A stretch of DNA of 64,000 nucleotides from Saprospiraceae bacterium (lineage in GTDB: Bacteria > Bacteroidota > Bacteroidia > Chitinophagales > Saprospiraceae): positions 38,046-102,045 of the forward strand of contig JANQPA010000062.1 in the NCBI GenBank assembly GCA_028285545.1, read 5' to 3'. A model generated the notes under the pieces. The model did not search any database and was not told the DNA's origin. It saw nothing but the letters and a program-made list of their open reading frames with translations. Below, piece by piece: positions 7,372-16,494 of the stretch; position 1 is the first letter of the stretch, and every line of letters begins with the position of its first letter. The position numbers and the translations under genes were made by a program.

Positions 7372-8325
7372 ATGACCTTTTTACAGTTGGAATATGCTTT
7401 GGCTTTAAAGCGATTGGGCAGTTATGGCCGAGCAGCCAAATCCATTGGTATTTCCCAACCTGCCCTCAGCATACAAATAAAAAAATTAGAAGAGGAAATT
7501 GGTCTAACCTTATTTGACAGAAGCCAAAAAAAGGTCAAACTAACTGGTGAAGGAATCTTATTTCTGGAACGAGCTCAGATAGTAATCACTCAGACCCGAC
7601 AACTAAAAGATCTTGCCCTTGAATTAGCCGAAGAATATTCTGGCAAAATTAAAATTGGAATCATCCCAACTTTAGGACCTTATTTGCTCCCACTCTTCAT
7701 ACAAAAACTAAACGATCATTTTCCCAAATTAAAAGTCTATGCGGAGGAAGCAGTTACGGAGGAAGTCATTCACGGTCTAAAAGAAGGCCTCTACGATGTT
7801 GGTATTATCTCTACTCCAATTGAAACCGATATAAACTTCACTACGCTTCCATTATTTTATGAAAGGTTTTTGCTGTTCGTTTCCAGTCACCATAGCCTAT
7901 TTAATAAAGATAAAATCCAGCTTGATGAGATTCAGAAAAGGGATATTTTATTACTTAGAGAAGGAAATTGTTTACGCAATCAGGTAGATAATATTTGCGA
8001 TTTGAGTGCTTATGACCGCAGCACTTCAAGCTTATTTTATTTTGAAAGTACTTCCATTGAATCCTTATGCCGCATAGTTGAATACAAAGGCGGCATTACT
8101 TTTTTGCCAGAACTCACAACCTTATATTTCGACAGTGAACGTGAAAGTATGATCAAAGAGCTAGCAGGTCCCAAAAGGGTAAGAGAAATAAGTATGATTC
8201 ATCTCCCCAAACACCTAAGAGCCAATACGATTAAGCAAATCGGAGATATCATCAAAAAAAGTGTACCCAAAAAATTATTGGAAAAAGGGAATTTTGATCC
8301 TGTTCATACCAATGTAAAGATATAG
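7372..8325 (+). CDS. oxyR: LysR-family peroxide regulator OxyR
   Basis: A 317-residue LysR-type regulator with an N-terminal winged HTH (about 1-60, RAAKSIGISQPALSIQIKKLE) and a C-terminal sensor domain (about 90-295). The pair Cys200 and Cys209 in REGNCLRNQVDNICD has the same spacing (eight residues between) and context (GxCLRxQ) as the redox-active Cys199/Cys208 of E. coli OxyR, which supports assignment as a hydrogen-peroxide sensor and not a metabolite-responsive LysR. It is divergent from the ankyrin gene, which it may control from the shared 90-bp region. No catalase or Dps gene is in the window. Confidence 0.9.
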   Translation: MTFLQLEYALALKRLGSYGRAAKSIGISQPALSIQIKKLEEEIGLTLFDRSQKKVKLTGEGILFLERAQIVITQTRQLKDLALELAEEYSGKIKIGIIPTLGPYLLPLFIQKLNDHFPKLKVYAEEAVTEEVIHGLKEGLYDVGIISTPIETDINFTTLPLFYERFLLFVSSHHSLFNKDKIQLDEIQKRDILLLREGNCLRNQVDNICDLSAYDRSTSSLFYFESTSIESLCRIVEYKGGITFLPELTTLYFDSERESMIKELAGPKRVREISMIHLPKHLRANTIKQIGDIIKKSVPKKLLEKGNFDPVHTNVKI

Positions 8326-8335
8326 TAGTTCTACT

Positions 8336-8953
8336 TTAGTTTTGCGATAACATCCACTTATTAATCTCCCCCAAAGCATAATTCTCGTCCTCCCATCCTA
8401 ACAACTCAATAGTCCCTAAACCCTTATAATTTAAGAACCATTCTTCAATAATCAATTTGGCAGAGCCGTATTCCAGCATAAACTCTATAAAATTATCAGC
8501 ATTGATTAATTTGTTTTCTGCCGCTGTGGGGATGGCTATAATTTTGGTGTCAATCTCTCCCCTATCGCTGAGTCTTAGGGCAGCTATCGGTCGAGCTTCC
8601 ATGACTTGACCAGTTTCTAAATGTTCCGCAATTAATAATACATCTAGTGCATCTCCATCCCCTCCCCTTTCCGGGTCCATATAAGTAGAAGGAATAAAAC
8701 CATAATTTCCGGGATAAGGTAAAAAATTGATGATCCGGATTTCATCGTCTTCCATATCATTTTCAAAAGTTCTGCTCTCCTTTTGATATTCAATTTTGTG
8801 ATTGGTACCTGCAGGAATTTCAATGACTACATTGATATTTCCATTTTCTGTAATGGCGGGTAGGGTTTCATAATTGGGACTTCCTCCCATATTTTTACAG
8901 GCTCCACAAATGATAAACAGCAGAATTGCCGACAAGTATATATTTTTTCTCAT
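8336..8953 (-). CDS. ppa: Family I inorganic pyrophosphatase, exported as a lipoprotein
   Basis: A 205-residue soluble-type (family I) inorganic pyrophosphatase hydrolysing PPi to two phosphates. The metal-binding signature DGDALDV has Asp99, Asp101 and Asp104; LPYPGNYGFIPSTY at about 78-91 is the conserved active-site strand. Ala102 replaces the usual Pro or Glu of the signature. Unlike the cytosolic housekeeping enzyme it carries a lipoprotein signal (residues 1-19, ILLFIICGAC with Cys19 as lipid site), so it probably acts in the periplasm or at the membrane surface. It converges on oxyR with a 10-bp gap. Whether a second cytosolic enzyme or a membrane PPase exists elsewhere is unknown. Confidence 0.9.
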   Translation of the reverse strand: MRKNIYLSAILLFIICGACKNMGGSPNYETLPAITENGNINVVIEIPAGTNHKIEYQKESRTFENDMEDDEIRIINFLPYPGNYGFIPSTYMDPERGGDGDALDVLLIAEHLETGQVMEARPIAALRLSDRGEIDTKIIAIPTAAENKLINADNFIEFMLEYGSAKLIIEEWFLNYKGLGTIELLGWEDENYALGEINKWMLSQN

Positions 8954-9298
8954 AAAATGCTGGTTTCGAAAAAGACTTCAAGGAAAGGACTAAAATTCCA
9001 AAAGTGAAGGCTTTATTTTTTTTTCAAAATGCGATGATTGACATTCCACAAATTAGATAAGTGCCTAATATAAATTAAGTCAATCTAAAAATGACTTTTG
9101 CCTCCATTTTTTTCAAAAAAAATAAAAGAAGCCGCAAAATAGGGGGAAACACTTGGCCTACTCATCTAATAAATGAGACAATTTATCCCTAAATATTGAT
9201 CATTCTTAAAATTTTTGCAACCTAGAGGGATTAATTGATGTCTTGTTATCAGAAGTTCAACTTCACAAAACCATAATATTCTACAAAATCAAACAACA
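8954..9298. other. 345-bp intergenic region, divergent promoter zone
   Basis: It lies between the divergent ppa and GIN-domain genes and is very A/T-rich. No ORF, strong hairpin or full TTTG-N19-TAnnTTTG promoter was found. A small CTCAT/ATGAG hairpin near 9160-9176 is the only visible structure. Confidence 0.5.
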
Positions 9299-10036
9299 AT
9301 GATGAAAAGTAAGCTTTTATTCTTAGCTCTTACCCTCTTTACAATATCTTCTTTGAATGCCCAAAATTGGTGGAAAAATAGCGTTAAGGGAGAAGGACCT
9401 ATTGTAAAGAAAACCATTAACCTGGATAATTTTACCGGATTTTCACTTTCGAATTCTGGGAATGTATACTTAAGAAAAGGAAATACTCAATCTGTTGAGG
9501 TAGAAACTCATCAAAACCTTATTGATATTCTAAATACCGAAATAAAGGACAACAACTGGAAAATCAAATTTGAAAAAAATGTCCGTAATCTAAAAACATT
9601 CAACGTTTACATCACTATTCCTACCTTAACTAAGGCTTACATTAGTGGCTCTGGTGACATCAAATCAGAAAACAAATTCTCTGGACTTGGAGAGTTAATG
9701 GTTGGAATTTCTGGCTCCGGTGACATCAATTTAGATATTGATGCTCAAAAGGTCTTTACCAAAATCAGTGGTTCTGGTGATATTGACTTGAAAGGTAGCG
9801 CTAAAGACCTGGAGGTAAAAATTTCCGGATCTGGTGATATCAAGGCTTATAATCTAAATGCCGAAAATTGCAAAGTGTCCATTTCTGGTTCTGGTAATGT
9901 AGGTGTAAATGCAAGTGAAGAATTATATGTGAGAACTTCTGGCTCAGGAGACGTTTACTACACAGGTAGACCCCGTGTTAATTCCAAAACTTCTGGTTCA
10001 GGAGATGTACGATACAAAGAAGGAAGCCGCAAATAA
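9299..10036 (+). CDS. Secreted GIN-domain (DUF2807) protein
   Basis: A 245-residue secreted protein with a signal peptide (residues 1-21, LLFLALTLFTISSLNAQ) and a head-GIN/DUF2807 right-handed beta-helix fold. The hallmark is the recurring turn ISGSGDI/TSGSGDV, seen about seven times between residues 115 and 240 at roughly 17-25-residue spacing. These proteins are abundant in Bacteroidota; their molecular function is not established and the fold suggests an envelope or adhesive role. A clear intrinsic terminator follows at 10073-10106. Confidence 0.88.
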   Translation: MMKSKLLFLALTLFTISSLNAQNWWKNSVKGEGPIVKKTINLDNFTGFSLSNSGNVYLRKGNTQSVEVETHQNLIDILNTEIKDNNWKIKFEKNVRNLKTFNVYITIPTLTKAYISGSGDIKSENKFSGLGELMVGISGSGDINLDIDAQKVFTKISGSGDIDLKGSAKDLEVKISGSGDIKAYNLNAENCKVSISGSGNVGVNASEELYVRTSGSGDVYYTGRPRVNSKTSGSGDVRYKEGSRK

Positions 10037-10072
10037 CAAACTAAAAAATTTTAGTGTCATAAGTTTTTTTCA

Positions 10073-10106
10073 AAACGGTGGTTCTTGGAATCACCGTTTT
10101 TTTATT
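10073..10106 (+). terminator. Intrinsic terminator after the GIN-domain gene
   Basis: An 8-bp stem AAACGGTG/CACCGTTT with an 11-nt loop is followed by a T-rich run (TTTTTTTATTTTT). It ends 37-70 bp after the stop and separates this gene from the next lipoprotein gene on the same strand. Confidence 0.8.
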
Positions 10107-10130
10107 TTTGGGGCAACAAAAAATTATAGA

Positions 10131-10637
10131 ATGAAAAAGGACACCTTTTTTTGGCTCCTAATCGTAAGCTTTTCCTGCTTTATTTGGAGTTGTCAAAACC
10201 AAACGGATAATAATTCTAGAGAAGAAAATACGAATCCAGATTTAATCTCGGAGCTTCCAGGCACCTGGGAAGCGGTATCTATCAAAGTGAATATGCCAAG
10301 TGTGTATAGTACAGAAATAGATTCAGTCTTTGAGGTAAGTGAAGAATATTGGGTCGAAAAATTTTCTATCAAGCCTGTGGTTACCATCTTCCAAGCCGAT
10401 AAAAAATACATCCAACGATTTAGAAATAGCCAGGATTCCCTTCTAAACGAAGTGAAAGGTATTTGGAATGTTTTTGGAGACACTCTCATGTTGATTGAAC
10501 CCAATTCCACCAATTCCTATATCGTACAACTGGATAAAGGCCTGATCACCTTTAACTCTGATGTGGATTGGGATGGTGACGGAGCTCAGGATGATACTTA
10601 TCAGGGAGTGCATCGAAAGATTAGTAGTTCGTATTGA
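10131..10637 (+). CDS. Small lipoprotein, lipocalin-like
   Basis: A 168-residue lipoprotein: the signal MKKDTFFWLLIVSFSC ends in a lipobox around CFIWSC (lipid Cys about residue 22). The mature part contains LPGTWEAVSIKV and GIWNVFGDTLMLI, patterns seen in lipocalin-like/DUF4488-type proteins of Bacteroidota, and ends with a DWDGDGAQDDTYQG acidic loop resembling a calcium-binding turn. The start at 10131 was chosen because the longer frame from 9975 would run through the terminator of the preceding gene and lacks a signal peptide at its N-terminus. Function unknown. Confidence 0.75.
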   Translation: MKKDTFFWLLIVSFSCFIWSCQNQTDNNSREENTNPDLISELPGTWEAVSIKVNMPSVYSTEIDSVFEVSEEYWVEKFSIKPVVTIFQADKKYIQRFRNSQDSLLNEVKGIWNVFGDTLMLIEPNSTNSYIVQLDKGLITFNSDVDWDGDGAQDDTYQGVHRKISSSY

Positions 10638-10808
10638 TGGTTCCACGGTTCCATGGTTCCACGGTTCCAAGTTTAATTTGCAGTATTTGAGGGGATTCAG
10701 TTATTTAAAACTTTTTCACGCAGATTTCGAGAAATCTGCTTGAAAAAAAACTCAAATAAGTAACTATTCCTCCATAAATCAAACCACTTAACCATGGAAC
10801 CATGGAAC
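10636..10808. repeat. Inverted simple-repeat arms around a CGCAGATTT hairpin
   Basis: Left arm 10636-10669 is built from GGTTCCA(C/T) words; the right arm at 10791-10808 reads AACCATGGAACCATGGAA, its reverse complement. Between them lies a terminator-like hairpin (10712-10749). The same plan (outer arms of simple words, inner hairpin beginning CGCAGAT) recurs at 52727-52917 and in weaker form near 42481. Confidence 0.5.
10712..10749. terminator. Bidirectional terminator between convergent genes
   Basis: GCAGATTT (10720-10727) pairs with AAATCTGC (10732-10739) around the loop CGAG. Flanking TTTTTCA/TGAAAAAAAA extends the stem after one mismatch and supplies A and T tracts in both directions. 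It lies between the lipoprotein gene ending at 10637 and the minus-strand gene ending at 10816. Confidence 0.7.
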
Positions 10809-10815
10809 TCTTCCC

Positions 10816-12018
10816 CTACAAAATCCTTCTATTCCTTTCAATCTTCCGCTCAATCTTCGGCTTCATATGATCAATAATTTCAAACAACAAACTGGCATCT
10901 GTAGGAAAGGGGATGAAACTAAGGTGTAATAATTTGCGGGTTTCATCACTAAGTGCCCTTTCATCTCCTCGATATTGAACAAAGGCATTTTCGAAGAGTG
11001 CATCTCCATTGACTGATTCGCTATCAAGCAATCGGTTGTTATTCAGATCAATAAAATCTATTCTTCCTTTAATGGTAGCTGATTTATTCTGGAAGGTCTC
11101 TACAATATTTGCTTTTACCAGTTCAACTCTAGGAATTTTAATATCATTACCTAAGCTATCTTTTTTGACATTTCCATTTCCATCTAAAACATATTCAAAA
11201 CCATTTTCGATTTCTCTGGATTCCTCAAATTCTCGTCTGTTAACTTGTGAAGGACTTACATATAAATCTTCCAGACGAACAAGGACTTGATAATCCATTT
11301 CTACATTTGCTGGCTGATAGGTATAGTATTTTTTCCACTTATCATTTAGCTTGGGAGTATTCAATCTCAAAAGCTCATTCCTTACCTCATAAGGAAGCCT
11401 TGAATTGGAGTATTCATCCAGGCTAACTAAAATATGTGCAACACCAAGGTCATTAGCTTCGTCCATCAAAAAGTGCCTGTCTTTGTATTCTGGATAGTAT
11501 TTTTTGATGTAATTCAAGTCATTATAGGCCGCTTTAGCCATAGCTCGATCCCCTTTTCGGGCGTATTCCAATTTTGAAATTCCGCTTTCATAATAAGCTG
11601 AGGCAGCAGATTCTCTACTCGCTTCAATTAGAGGACTGACCCGAACAAAGGTGAAATTAGCTTTAATGCCATGCTCATCTACCAGCGGCAAAAGAGGTTC
11701 TAGCCTATTTTGTCTTTTCTGAATTTTTCTATAAATGTCAAAAGCTTTGTCCCAATCTTGTGGGCTATTATTCAACCTGTGCTGTTCGGCCAAACGCATA
11801 TCCCGCTCGGTCACCTTCTCAAAAGCATCTTCTAGTGTTTGTACATACTTTACTTTTTTCTTGTCTTTGCCTTTTAGTTTGCGAATGGCTAGATTGATGG
11901 ATTGATCATAATTACCGTTTTCTAATAATTTCACTGGGGAACTACAGGCGCTGATGCCAAATAGCACCAGGGCGCTGTAGATTATTGTTTTCAGGTTCAA
12001 TGGTCTTTCATTTTTCAT
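10816..12018 (-). CDS. Lipoprotein of unknown function with helical repeat-like N-terminal half
   Basis: A 400-residue lipoprotein; the signal contains LVLFGISACSS with the lipid Cys at about 25. Residues 30-200 are rich in charged helices (ENGNYDQSINLAIRKLKG, AFDIYRKIQKRQNRL) and look like TPR-type helical hairpins, without clean motifs. The second half (about 230-370) is predicted beta-rich. I recognise no established family; similar lipoproteins occur in Bacteroidota. It stands alone between the GSII gene and a bidirectional terminator. Probably outer-membrane-anchored facing the periplasm. Confidence 0.75.
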   Translation of the reverse strand: MKNERPLNLKTIIYSALVLFGISACSSPVKLLENGNYDQSINLAIRKLKGKDKKKVKYVQTLEDAFEKVTERDMRLAEQHRLNNSPQDWDKAFDIYRKIQKRQNRLEPLLPLVDEHGIKANFTFVRVSPLIEASRESAASAYYESGISKLEYARKGDRAMAKAAYNDLNYIKKYYPEYKDRHFLMDEANDLGVAHILVSLDEYSNSRLPYEVRNELLRLNTPKLNDKWKKYYTYQPANVEMDYQVLVRLEDLYVSPSQVNRREFEESREIENGFEYVLDGNGNVKKDSLGNDIKIPRVELVKANIVETFQNKSATIKGRIDFIDLNNNRLLDSESVNGDALFENAFVQYRGDERALSDETRKLLHLSFIPFPTDASLLFEIIDHMKPKIERKIERNRRIL

Positions 12019-12297
12019 TTTGGGTTTCGATTTTCTGAAAAAATAGTTTTCTTGTTTTTTGGTTTCATATAGGAGTAATGTCTAGAAGCTCCTTTTTTAT
12101 CCAAATTATCAGAAATCCAACCCGAATGCCCCTAAACAATCGTTAAATCAAATGTCCGTTTCGTTAAAAACATGAAACTATTCTTAAGGAAATGTTAGTT
12201 GATTTTTAACACTTTCTACATTTTTTAAAAAAAATGACAGGCACACCATCAGGGAACCTGCCAATTGAAACTGTATTGTCCTATAAGGAAAATTAAT

Positions 12298-13317
12298 TTA
12301 CACAGTCTGTGGTATCAATGCCCCTTCCACTGTTTTGATAATCCTTGCTGTCACTAGGTATGGATCAGCATTGGAAGCAGGGCGTCGGTCTTCAAGATAG
12401 CCCAACCAGTTTTGAGCAGTAGAAACCGGAATTCTAATAGAAGCTCCCCGGTCGCTCACTCCATAACTGAATTGATCAATACTTTGTGTTTCATGTAAAC
12501 CTGTTAATCTTTGTTCATTACTTGAACCATACACCGCAATATGTTCTTCATGTACAGGTCGGAAAGCCTCACAAATGGCATGGAATAAGTCCTTACCTCC
12601 TTCTTTTCTCATCGCTTCATTGGAGAAATTTGTATGCATACCTGAACCATTCCAATCTCCCTTAACTGGTTTTGGATGTAAGTCAATTTTTACTCCATAC
12701 TTTTCTGCGGTTCTGGCCAATAAATATCTGGATACCATTAAATCATCGGAAGCTTTTTTAGCTCCTTTTCCAAAACACTGGTATTCCCATTGTCCTAACA
12801 TTACTTCAGCATTAATTCCTGTAATGCTTATTCCAGCCTCCAAGCATAAGTCCAAATGCTCTTCAACAATTTCTCTTCCGGCTACATTTCCACTTCCTAC
12901 CGAGCAATAATAAGGTCCTTGTGGTCCTGGATAGCCTGAACTTGGGAATCCTAAAGGCAATTTGTCTAAGGTAAATACATATTCCTGCTCAAAACCAAAC
13001 CAGTAGTCTTCACTATCATCTTCGATCAATGCACGAGTATTGGAGCTATGAGGTGTTCCGTCTGGATTTAATACTTCACATACCACTAAATAGGCATTTT
13101 TTCGGCCAGCATCTGGATAAACAGATACCGGTTTTAGCAAACAATCAGAAGAATGCCCTTCAGCTTGCTCAGTAGAACTTCCATCAAAAGACCATTCTGG
13201 AAGGCTTTCCACCTTTCCATCAAAATCCTTAAAAGCCAATACTTTTGTTTTACTTCTTAAACTAGCTTCCGGCTTGTAGCCGTCTAACCAGATGTACTCG
13301 AATTTAAAATTTGTCAT
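12298..13317 (-). CDS. glnII: Glutamine synthetase, eukaryotic-type (GSII)
   Basis: It condenses ammonia and glutamate to glutamine with ATP. At 339 residues it has the length of the eukaryote-type GSII and not of bacterial GSI (about 470) or GSIII (about 700). Visible are the N-terminal beta-grasp with WSFDGSSTEQAEG, the GFEQEYVF metal/glutamate-binding segment at about 108-115, the NAEVMLGQWEYQ segment, the KPVKGDWNGSGMHTN ATP/glutamate loop and RGASIRIP near the C-terminus. It lies 55 bp after the porin-like gene on the same strand and is likely its operon partner, in a cluster with Amt and P-II. GSII lacks the adenylylation control of GSI, so regulation is probably transcriptional. Confidence 0.95.
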   Translation of the reverse strand: MTNFKFEYIWLDGYKPEASLRSKTKVLAFKDFDGKVESLPEWSFDGSSTEQAEGHSSDCLLKPVSVYPDAGRKNAYLVVCEVLNPDGTPHSSNTRALIEDDSEDYWFGFEQEYVFTLDKLPLGFPSSGYPGPQGPYYCSVGSGNVAGREIVEEHLDLCLEAGISITGINAEVMLGQWEYQCFGKGAKKASDDLMVSRYLLARTAEKYGVKIDLHPKPVKGDWNGSGMHTNFSNEAMRKEGGKDLFHAICEAFRPVHEEHIAVYGSSNEQRLTGLHETQSIDQFSYGVSDRGASIRIPVSTAQNWLGYLEDRRPASNADPYLVTARIIKTVEGALIPQTV

Positions 13318-13372
13318 CTCTTAAATTAATTTTCGTTTAGGAATAAATTTTTATTAGAAGTTGATTTTTCAT

Positions 13373-14464
13373 TTAAAAACTGTATACCATACCCAATAAA
13401 AGCACTGGAAGAGATTTAGTAAAACCATCTCCATCTTCAAAAGCATCTTCAGATGCAAGGTCAATACGGAATTCTGGAATAAGGATCAATTCGCCTGACT
13501 TGATGTTTCCTGAAAGAGTAAAACTCGTCACACTTCCGTCAATGTTACCGAGAATTAAACCATCTCCATCTCCAATGTATTCGGTGCGAAATCCTAAGGT
13601 AAAGCCCTCACTAAAGGCATAATTAGAATATAGAGCGGCACCATACCAGGTAGTGTTGTCAGCTTCCTCAATGACATTGGTTTTTGAAGTGGCATTTAAG
13701 CCCAAACCAAGTTTATCAGAAGCTTGAAGGGTGGCAGTGATATCAATCTGATGGCTTTTGATTTCAGGATCCACATCATTACTTTCCTGATCTTGCCCAC
13801 CAATGTAATTCAGATACACTTCAGCTTTTTCTCCAGCATAGGAAAGTTGTAAGCCCAGGTGTTTGCCTGGTACCAAATCCAGCTTACTATCTGTATCATC
13901 AAATAGCCCAATCATGGCTCCGAATGTTTCACCAAAAGAGATATCAGCCTTTATACCTGTATGATAAAATGGCCCATTAGAAAACATATAGGAGGTACTG
14001 TAATTAACATTGGCTGGGGCATCTATTACCTCATACCCCACATGAGTACCATAATTACCCACAGAAAATGTAAGCCAGTCAATTGGTGAATAAGTGACAT
14101 ACAACTGTTTGATCGCTGCCAATGTAGTTCCTGCAAAGCCATTGGCTACCTCCGCCCTTGGTCCCACTGCCAGATCCGCTACAAAGCCCACTTTCCCTTC
14201 TTTTGACAATACCACATTAGCCATTCCTAGAGAAAATGAGTTAACATTTTCTGTAAAACTGGTGGACAATGGATTATCAGTAAAACTGTAAGCATAATAA
14301 AGATCTACAAAGCCCGAAATATCAAAAGGCAACTCTTTGCTTTCTTGTTTTTCTTCACTCGCAATTGTAGTCTGTTCATCTATTTCCAACTGTGCCATCA
14401 TATGGTTTGATTTCAAAGCCATTAACAGGAATAGGATTAAACATGGATGTTTAAGTATTTTCAT
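13373..14464 (-). CDS. Outer-membrane beta-barrel, putative porin-2 (BBP2) family
   Basis: A 363-residue protein with a signal peptide (LILFLLMALKSNHMMAQ), a short charged linker and then alternating amphipathic strands ending in an aromatic residue (LLLGMVYSF), as expected of an outer-membrane barrel. The opening FDISGFVDLYYAYSFTDNP and DWLTFSVGNYGTHVGYEVIDAP are characteristic of the BBP2 putative porin family. It sits between amt and glnII, 55 bp ahead of glnII, so it probably serves uptake of nitrogen compounds such as ammonium or amino acids across the outer membrane; that substrate is inferred from position alone. Confidence 0.85.
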   Translation of the reverse strand: MKILKHPCLILFLLMALKSNHMMAQLEIDEQTTIASEEKQESKELPFDISGFVDLYYAYSFTDNPLSTSFTENVNSFSLGMANVVLSKEGKVGFVADLAVGPRAEVANGFAGTTLAAIKQLYVTYSPIDWLTFSVGNYGTHVGYEVIDAPANVNYSTSYMFSNGPFYHTGIKADISFGETFGAMIGLFDDTDSKLDLVPGKHLGLQLSYAGEKAEVYLNYIGGQDQESNDVDPEIKSHQIDITATLQASDKLGLGLNATSKTNVIEEADNTTWYGAALYSNYAFSEGFTLGFRTEYIGDGDGLILGNIDGSVTSFTLSGNIKSGELILIPEFRIDLASEDAFEDGDGFTKSLPVLLLGMVYSF

Positions 14465-14684
14465 AATGATAAATTTTGAGAAAAAGACAATATGGTTTGT
14501 CCAGATTGATTAATAGATACTCTACATTCACGGCAAACCATAGCTGTCAATTCTTCCCAAAAAACTTTGAGAAAACTTAAAATCCAGCTACCTTTATTCT
14601 TGGATTAGCGGTTTACCGTTAACTATAGTGGCTCCTAGATACTTGGCCTTTTCTGGGAGCCCTATTTTTTTGGTATCAAGTCTA

Positions 14685-15938
14685 TTATTTCACAGATAAA
14701 TTATATGCAGCCTGCTCTAGGTTAGCTTCATAGGCATGCATATCATGTTCAGCAATATCCAAACCTTTCTCCTCTGCTTCTTCAGACACTCTGATTCCAA
14801 TGGTTATTTTTAGGATATACATTAAGCTAAATGCAAAGACGAAAGTAAATAGGCCTATGGCCAGGGTGCCATAAAGTTGTACCCACAATTGCCCAAGGCC
14901 GGCTTTAGCACCAAAGAGGCCCACGGCCAGGGTACCCCAAATACCACATACCAGGTGGACCGAAGTTGCTCCTACTGGGTCATCTATTTTTCTTTTGTCA
15001 AAAAAGACTACAGACAAAGGAATAATAGCGCCGGCAATTAACCCAATCAATATGGCTTGCATGGGAGTCATAACATCCGCCCCTGCTGTAATTCCTACCA
15101 AGCCTCCCAGAATACCATTTAATACCATGGATAAATCATGTGATTTAAACAAGGAGTAAGAAACGATAAATGCTCCAAAAGCCCCTGCCGCAGCAGCTAG
15201 TGCAGTTGTTACAAAAACAAGAGAAACGGCTACCGGGTTAGCAGATAATACAGAACCTCCATTAAAACCAAACCAGCCAAACCAAAGCAGAAATACGCCT
15301 AATGCAGCCAATGGCATGCTATGTCCGGGTATAGGTTTTATCCCATTCCTGGTGTATTTACCTTTTCTAGCGCCTAGTAACAGTACGGAAGCCAGGGCAG
15401 CCCATCCTCCAACGGCATGCACTAAAGTTGAACCAGCGAAATCATGGAAACCACGGGTCTCTAGCCAACCACCACCCCACTTCCACATTCCAGTGATGGG
15501 GTAACTAATCATTACAAAAACGGTAGCAAAAATGAGGAATGAATTTAATTTTATTCGTTCAGCAACAGCCCCTGAAACAATAGTAGCGGCAGTAGCAGCA
15601 AACATTCCCTGAAAAATAAAGTCTGTCCAATAGGTATACCCTCCGTCAGCATAGGCAATGGCACCGGCATCCCCTTCAGGCATACTTAAACCAAAACCAC
15701 TAAAACCAAACCAACCTGAAATTAATTCCGAGGCAGGGTACATAATGTTAAATCCCATGGCAAAATAGGTTAACAAGCCTATAGAAATTATCATGGCATT
15801 TTTAAAAAGTATATTAACCGTGTTTTTTCTTTGTACAAATCCTGCCTCCAATGCAGAGAAGCCAAGGTGCATAATAAAAACCAATACAGTAGCAACCAGC
15901 ATCCATACATTATTAGCGGTAAATAATGCTTCGTTCAT
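14685..15938 (-). CDS. amt: Ammonium transporter Amt
   Basis: A 417-residue inner-membrane protein of the Amt/Mep/Rh family with 11 predicted TM helices; it moves ammonium across the inner membrane. Visible are FSALEAGFVQRKN in TM1-2, WTDFIFQGMFAATAATIVSGAVAER, the twin pore histidines in STLVHAVGGWAAL and TSVHLVCGIWGTL, and ILGGLVGITAGAD. No N-terminal signal peptide is seen. It lies 217 bp downstream of the P-II gene on the same strand; the GlnK-type protein normally plugs Amt when nitrogen is plentiful. The 220-bp gap to the porin gene suggests a separate promoter for porin-glnII. Confidence 0.95.
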   Translation of the reverse strand: MNEALFTANNVWMLVATVLVFIMHLGFSALEAGFVQRKNTVNILFKNAMIISIGLLTYFAMGFNIMYPASELISGWFGFSGFGLSMPEGDAGAIAYADGGYTYWTDFIFQGMFAATAATIVSGAVAERIKLNSFLIFATVFVMISYPITGMWKWGGGWLETRGFHDFAGSTLVHAVGGWAALASVLLLGARKGKYTRNGIKPIPGHSMPLAALGVFLLWFGWFGFNGGSVLSANPVAVSLVFVTTALAAAAGAFGAFIVSYSLFKSHDLSMVLNGILGGLVGITAGADVMTPMQAILIGLIAGAIIPLSVVFFDKRKIDDPVGATSVHLVCGIWGTLAVGLFGAKAGLGQLWVQLYGTLAIGLFTFVFAFSLMYILKITIGIRVSEEAEEKGLDIAEHDMHAYEANLEQAAYNLSVK

Positions 15939-16155
15939 TTTCCGTATGATTAAAAAAGTGAATGAAATTGTGTTTTCAAAATAGTGGACACATAATGCAT
16001 CCTACAAGGATAATCCTCTAATTTTGAATGGTTAAGGCAGGAAAAACAGGCTTGGGAAAAAATCTAATTATAGCCCTGGTGATACAATAGTATTGAAGAA
16101 GTTAATGAATATTAGTTCCGAAAAAATAAATTATGTTGAGTATCACCTAAAATTT

Positions 16156-16494
16156 CTAAATCGCATGAGCACCTTGCTCAGCAGTCCTAATTCTTACAAC
16201 TTGTTGAACATCGTACACGCTAATCTTTCCATCTCCAACCTCACCAGTACGGCCAGACTCAAGAATGGTTTCGATGATTTGATCGACTTTATCCGAAGTA
16301 GTCAGAATATCAATCTGCAAACGGGCAATATAGTCTGCATCATAAACACTACCTCGATATACCAATTTTTCACCTTGCTGAAGGCCAAATCCTTTGACCT
16401 CCTTGAGAGTGAAAAACCGAACGCCAATCTCCGCCAAAGCATCCCGAACGGTGTCAAAACGCGAAAGACGAATGATAGCTTCAATTTTTTTCAT
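16156..16494 (-). CDS. glnK: P-II family nitrogen regulator (GlnK/GlnB)
   Basis: A trimeric signal protein that binds ATP/ADP and 2-oxoglutarate and controls Amt. From the ATG at 16494 it is 112 residues, the exact length of E. coli GlnB/GlnK; an ATG nine bases upstream (16503) would add only MRS and is less likely. It begins MKKIEAIIR. The T-loop reads VKGFGLQQGEKLVYRGSVYDADY, and the second Tyr of YRGSVY aligns with uridylylatable Tyr51. The B-loop is TGEVGDGKI and the C-terminal ATP site is VRIRTAEQG. It is the first gene upstream of amt and has a strong promoter at 16532-16562. Whether it is uridylylated depends on GlnD, which is not in the window. Confidence 0.95.
   Translation of the reverse strand: MKKIEAIIRLSRFDTVRDALAEIGVRFFTLKEVKGFGLQQGEKLVYRGSVYDADYIARLQIDILTTSDKVDQIIETILESGRTGEVGDGKISVYDVQQVVRIRTAEQGAHAI

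Noticed and set aside
9975..10130. Upstream extension of the lipoprotein gene at 10131
   Set aside because: The extension runs across the terminator of the preceding gene and its own coding overlap; the lipoprotein signal starts at 10131.
14630..14662. Hairpin GGCTCC/GGAGCC with T run downstream of amt
   Set aside because: The T run is on the plus strand, but both adjacent genes are on the minus strand, so it is not a good terminator for either and no plus-strand transcript is evident.
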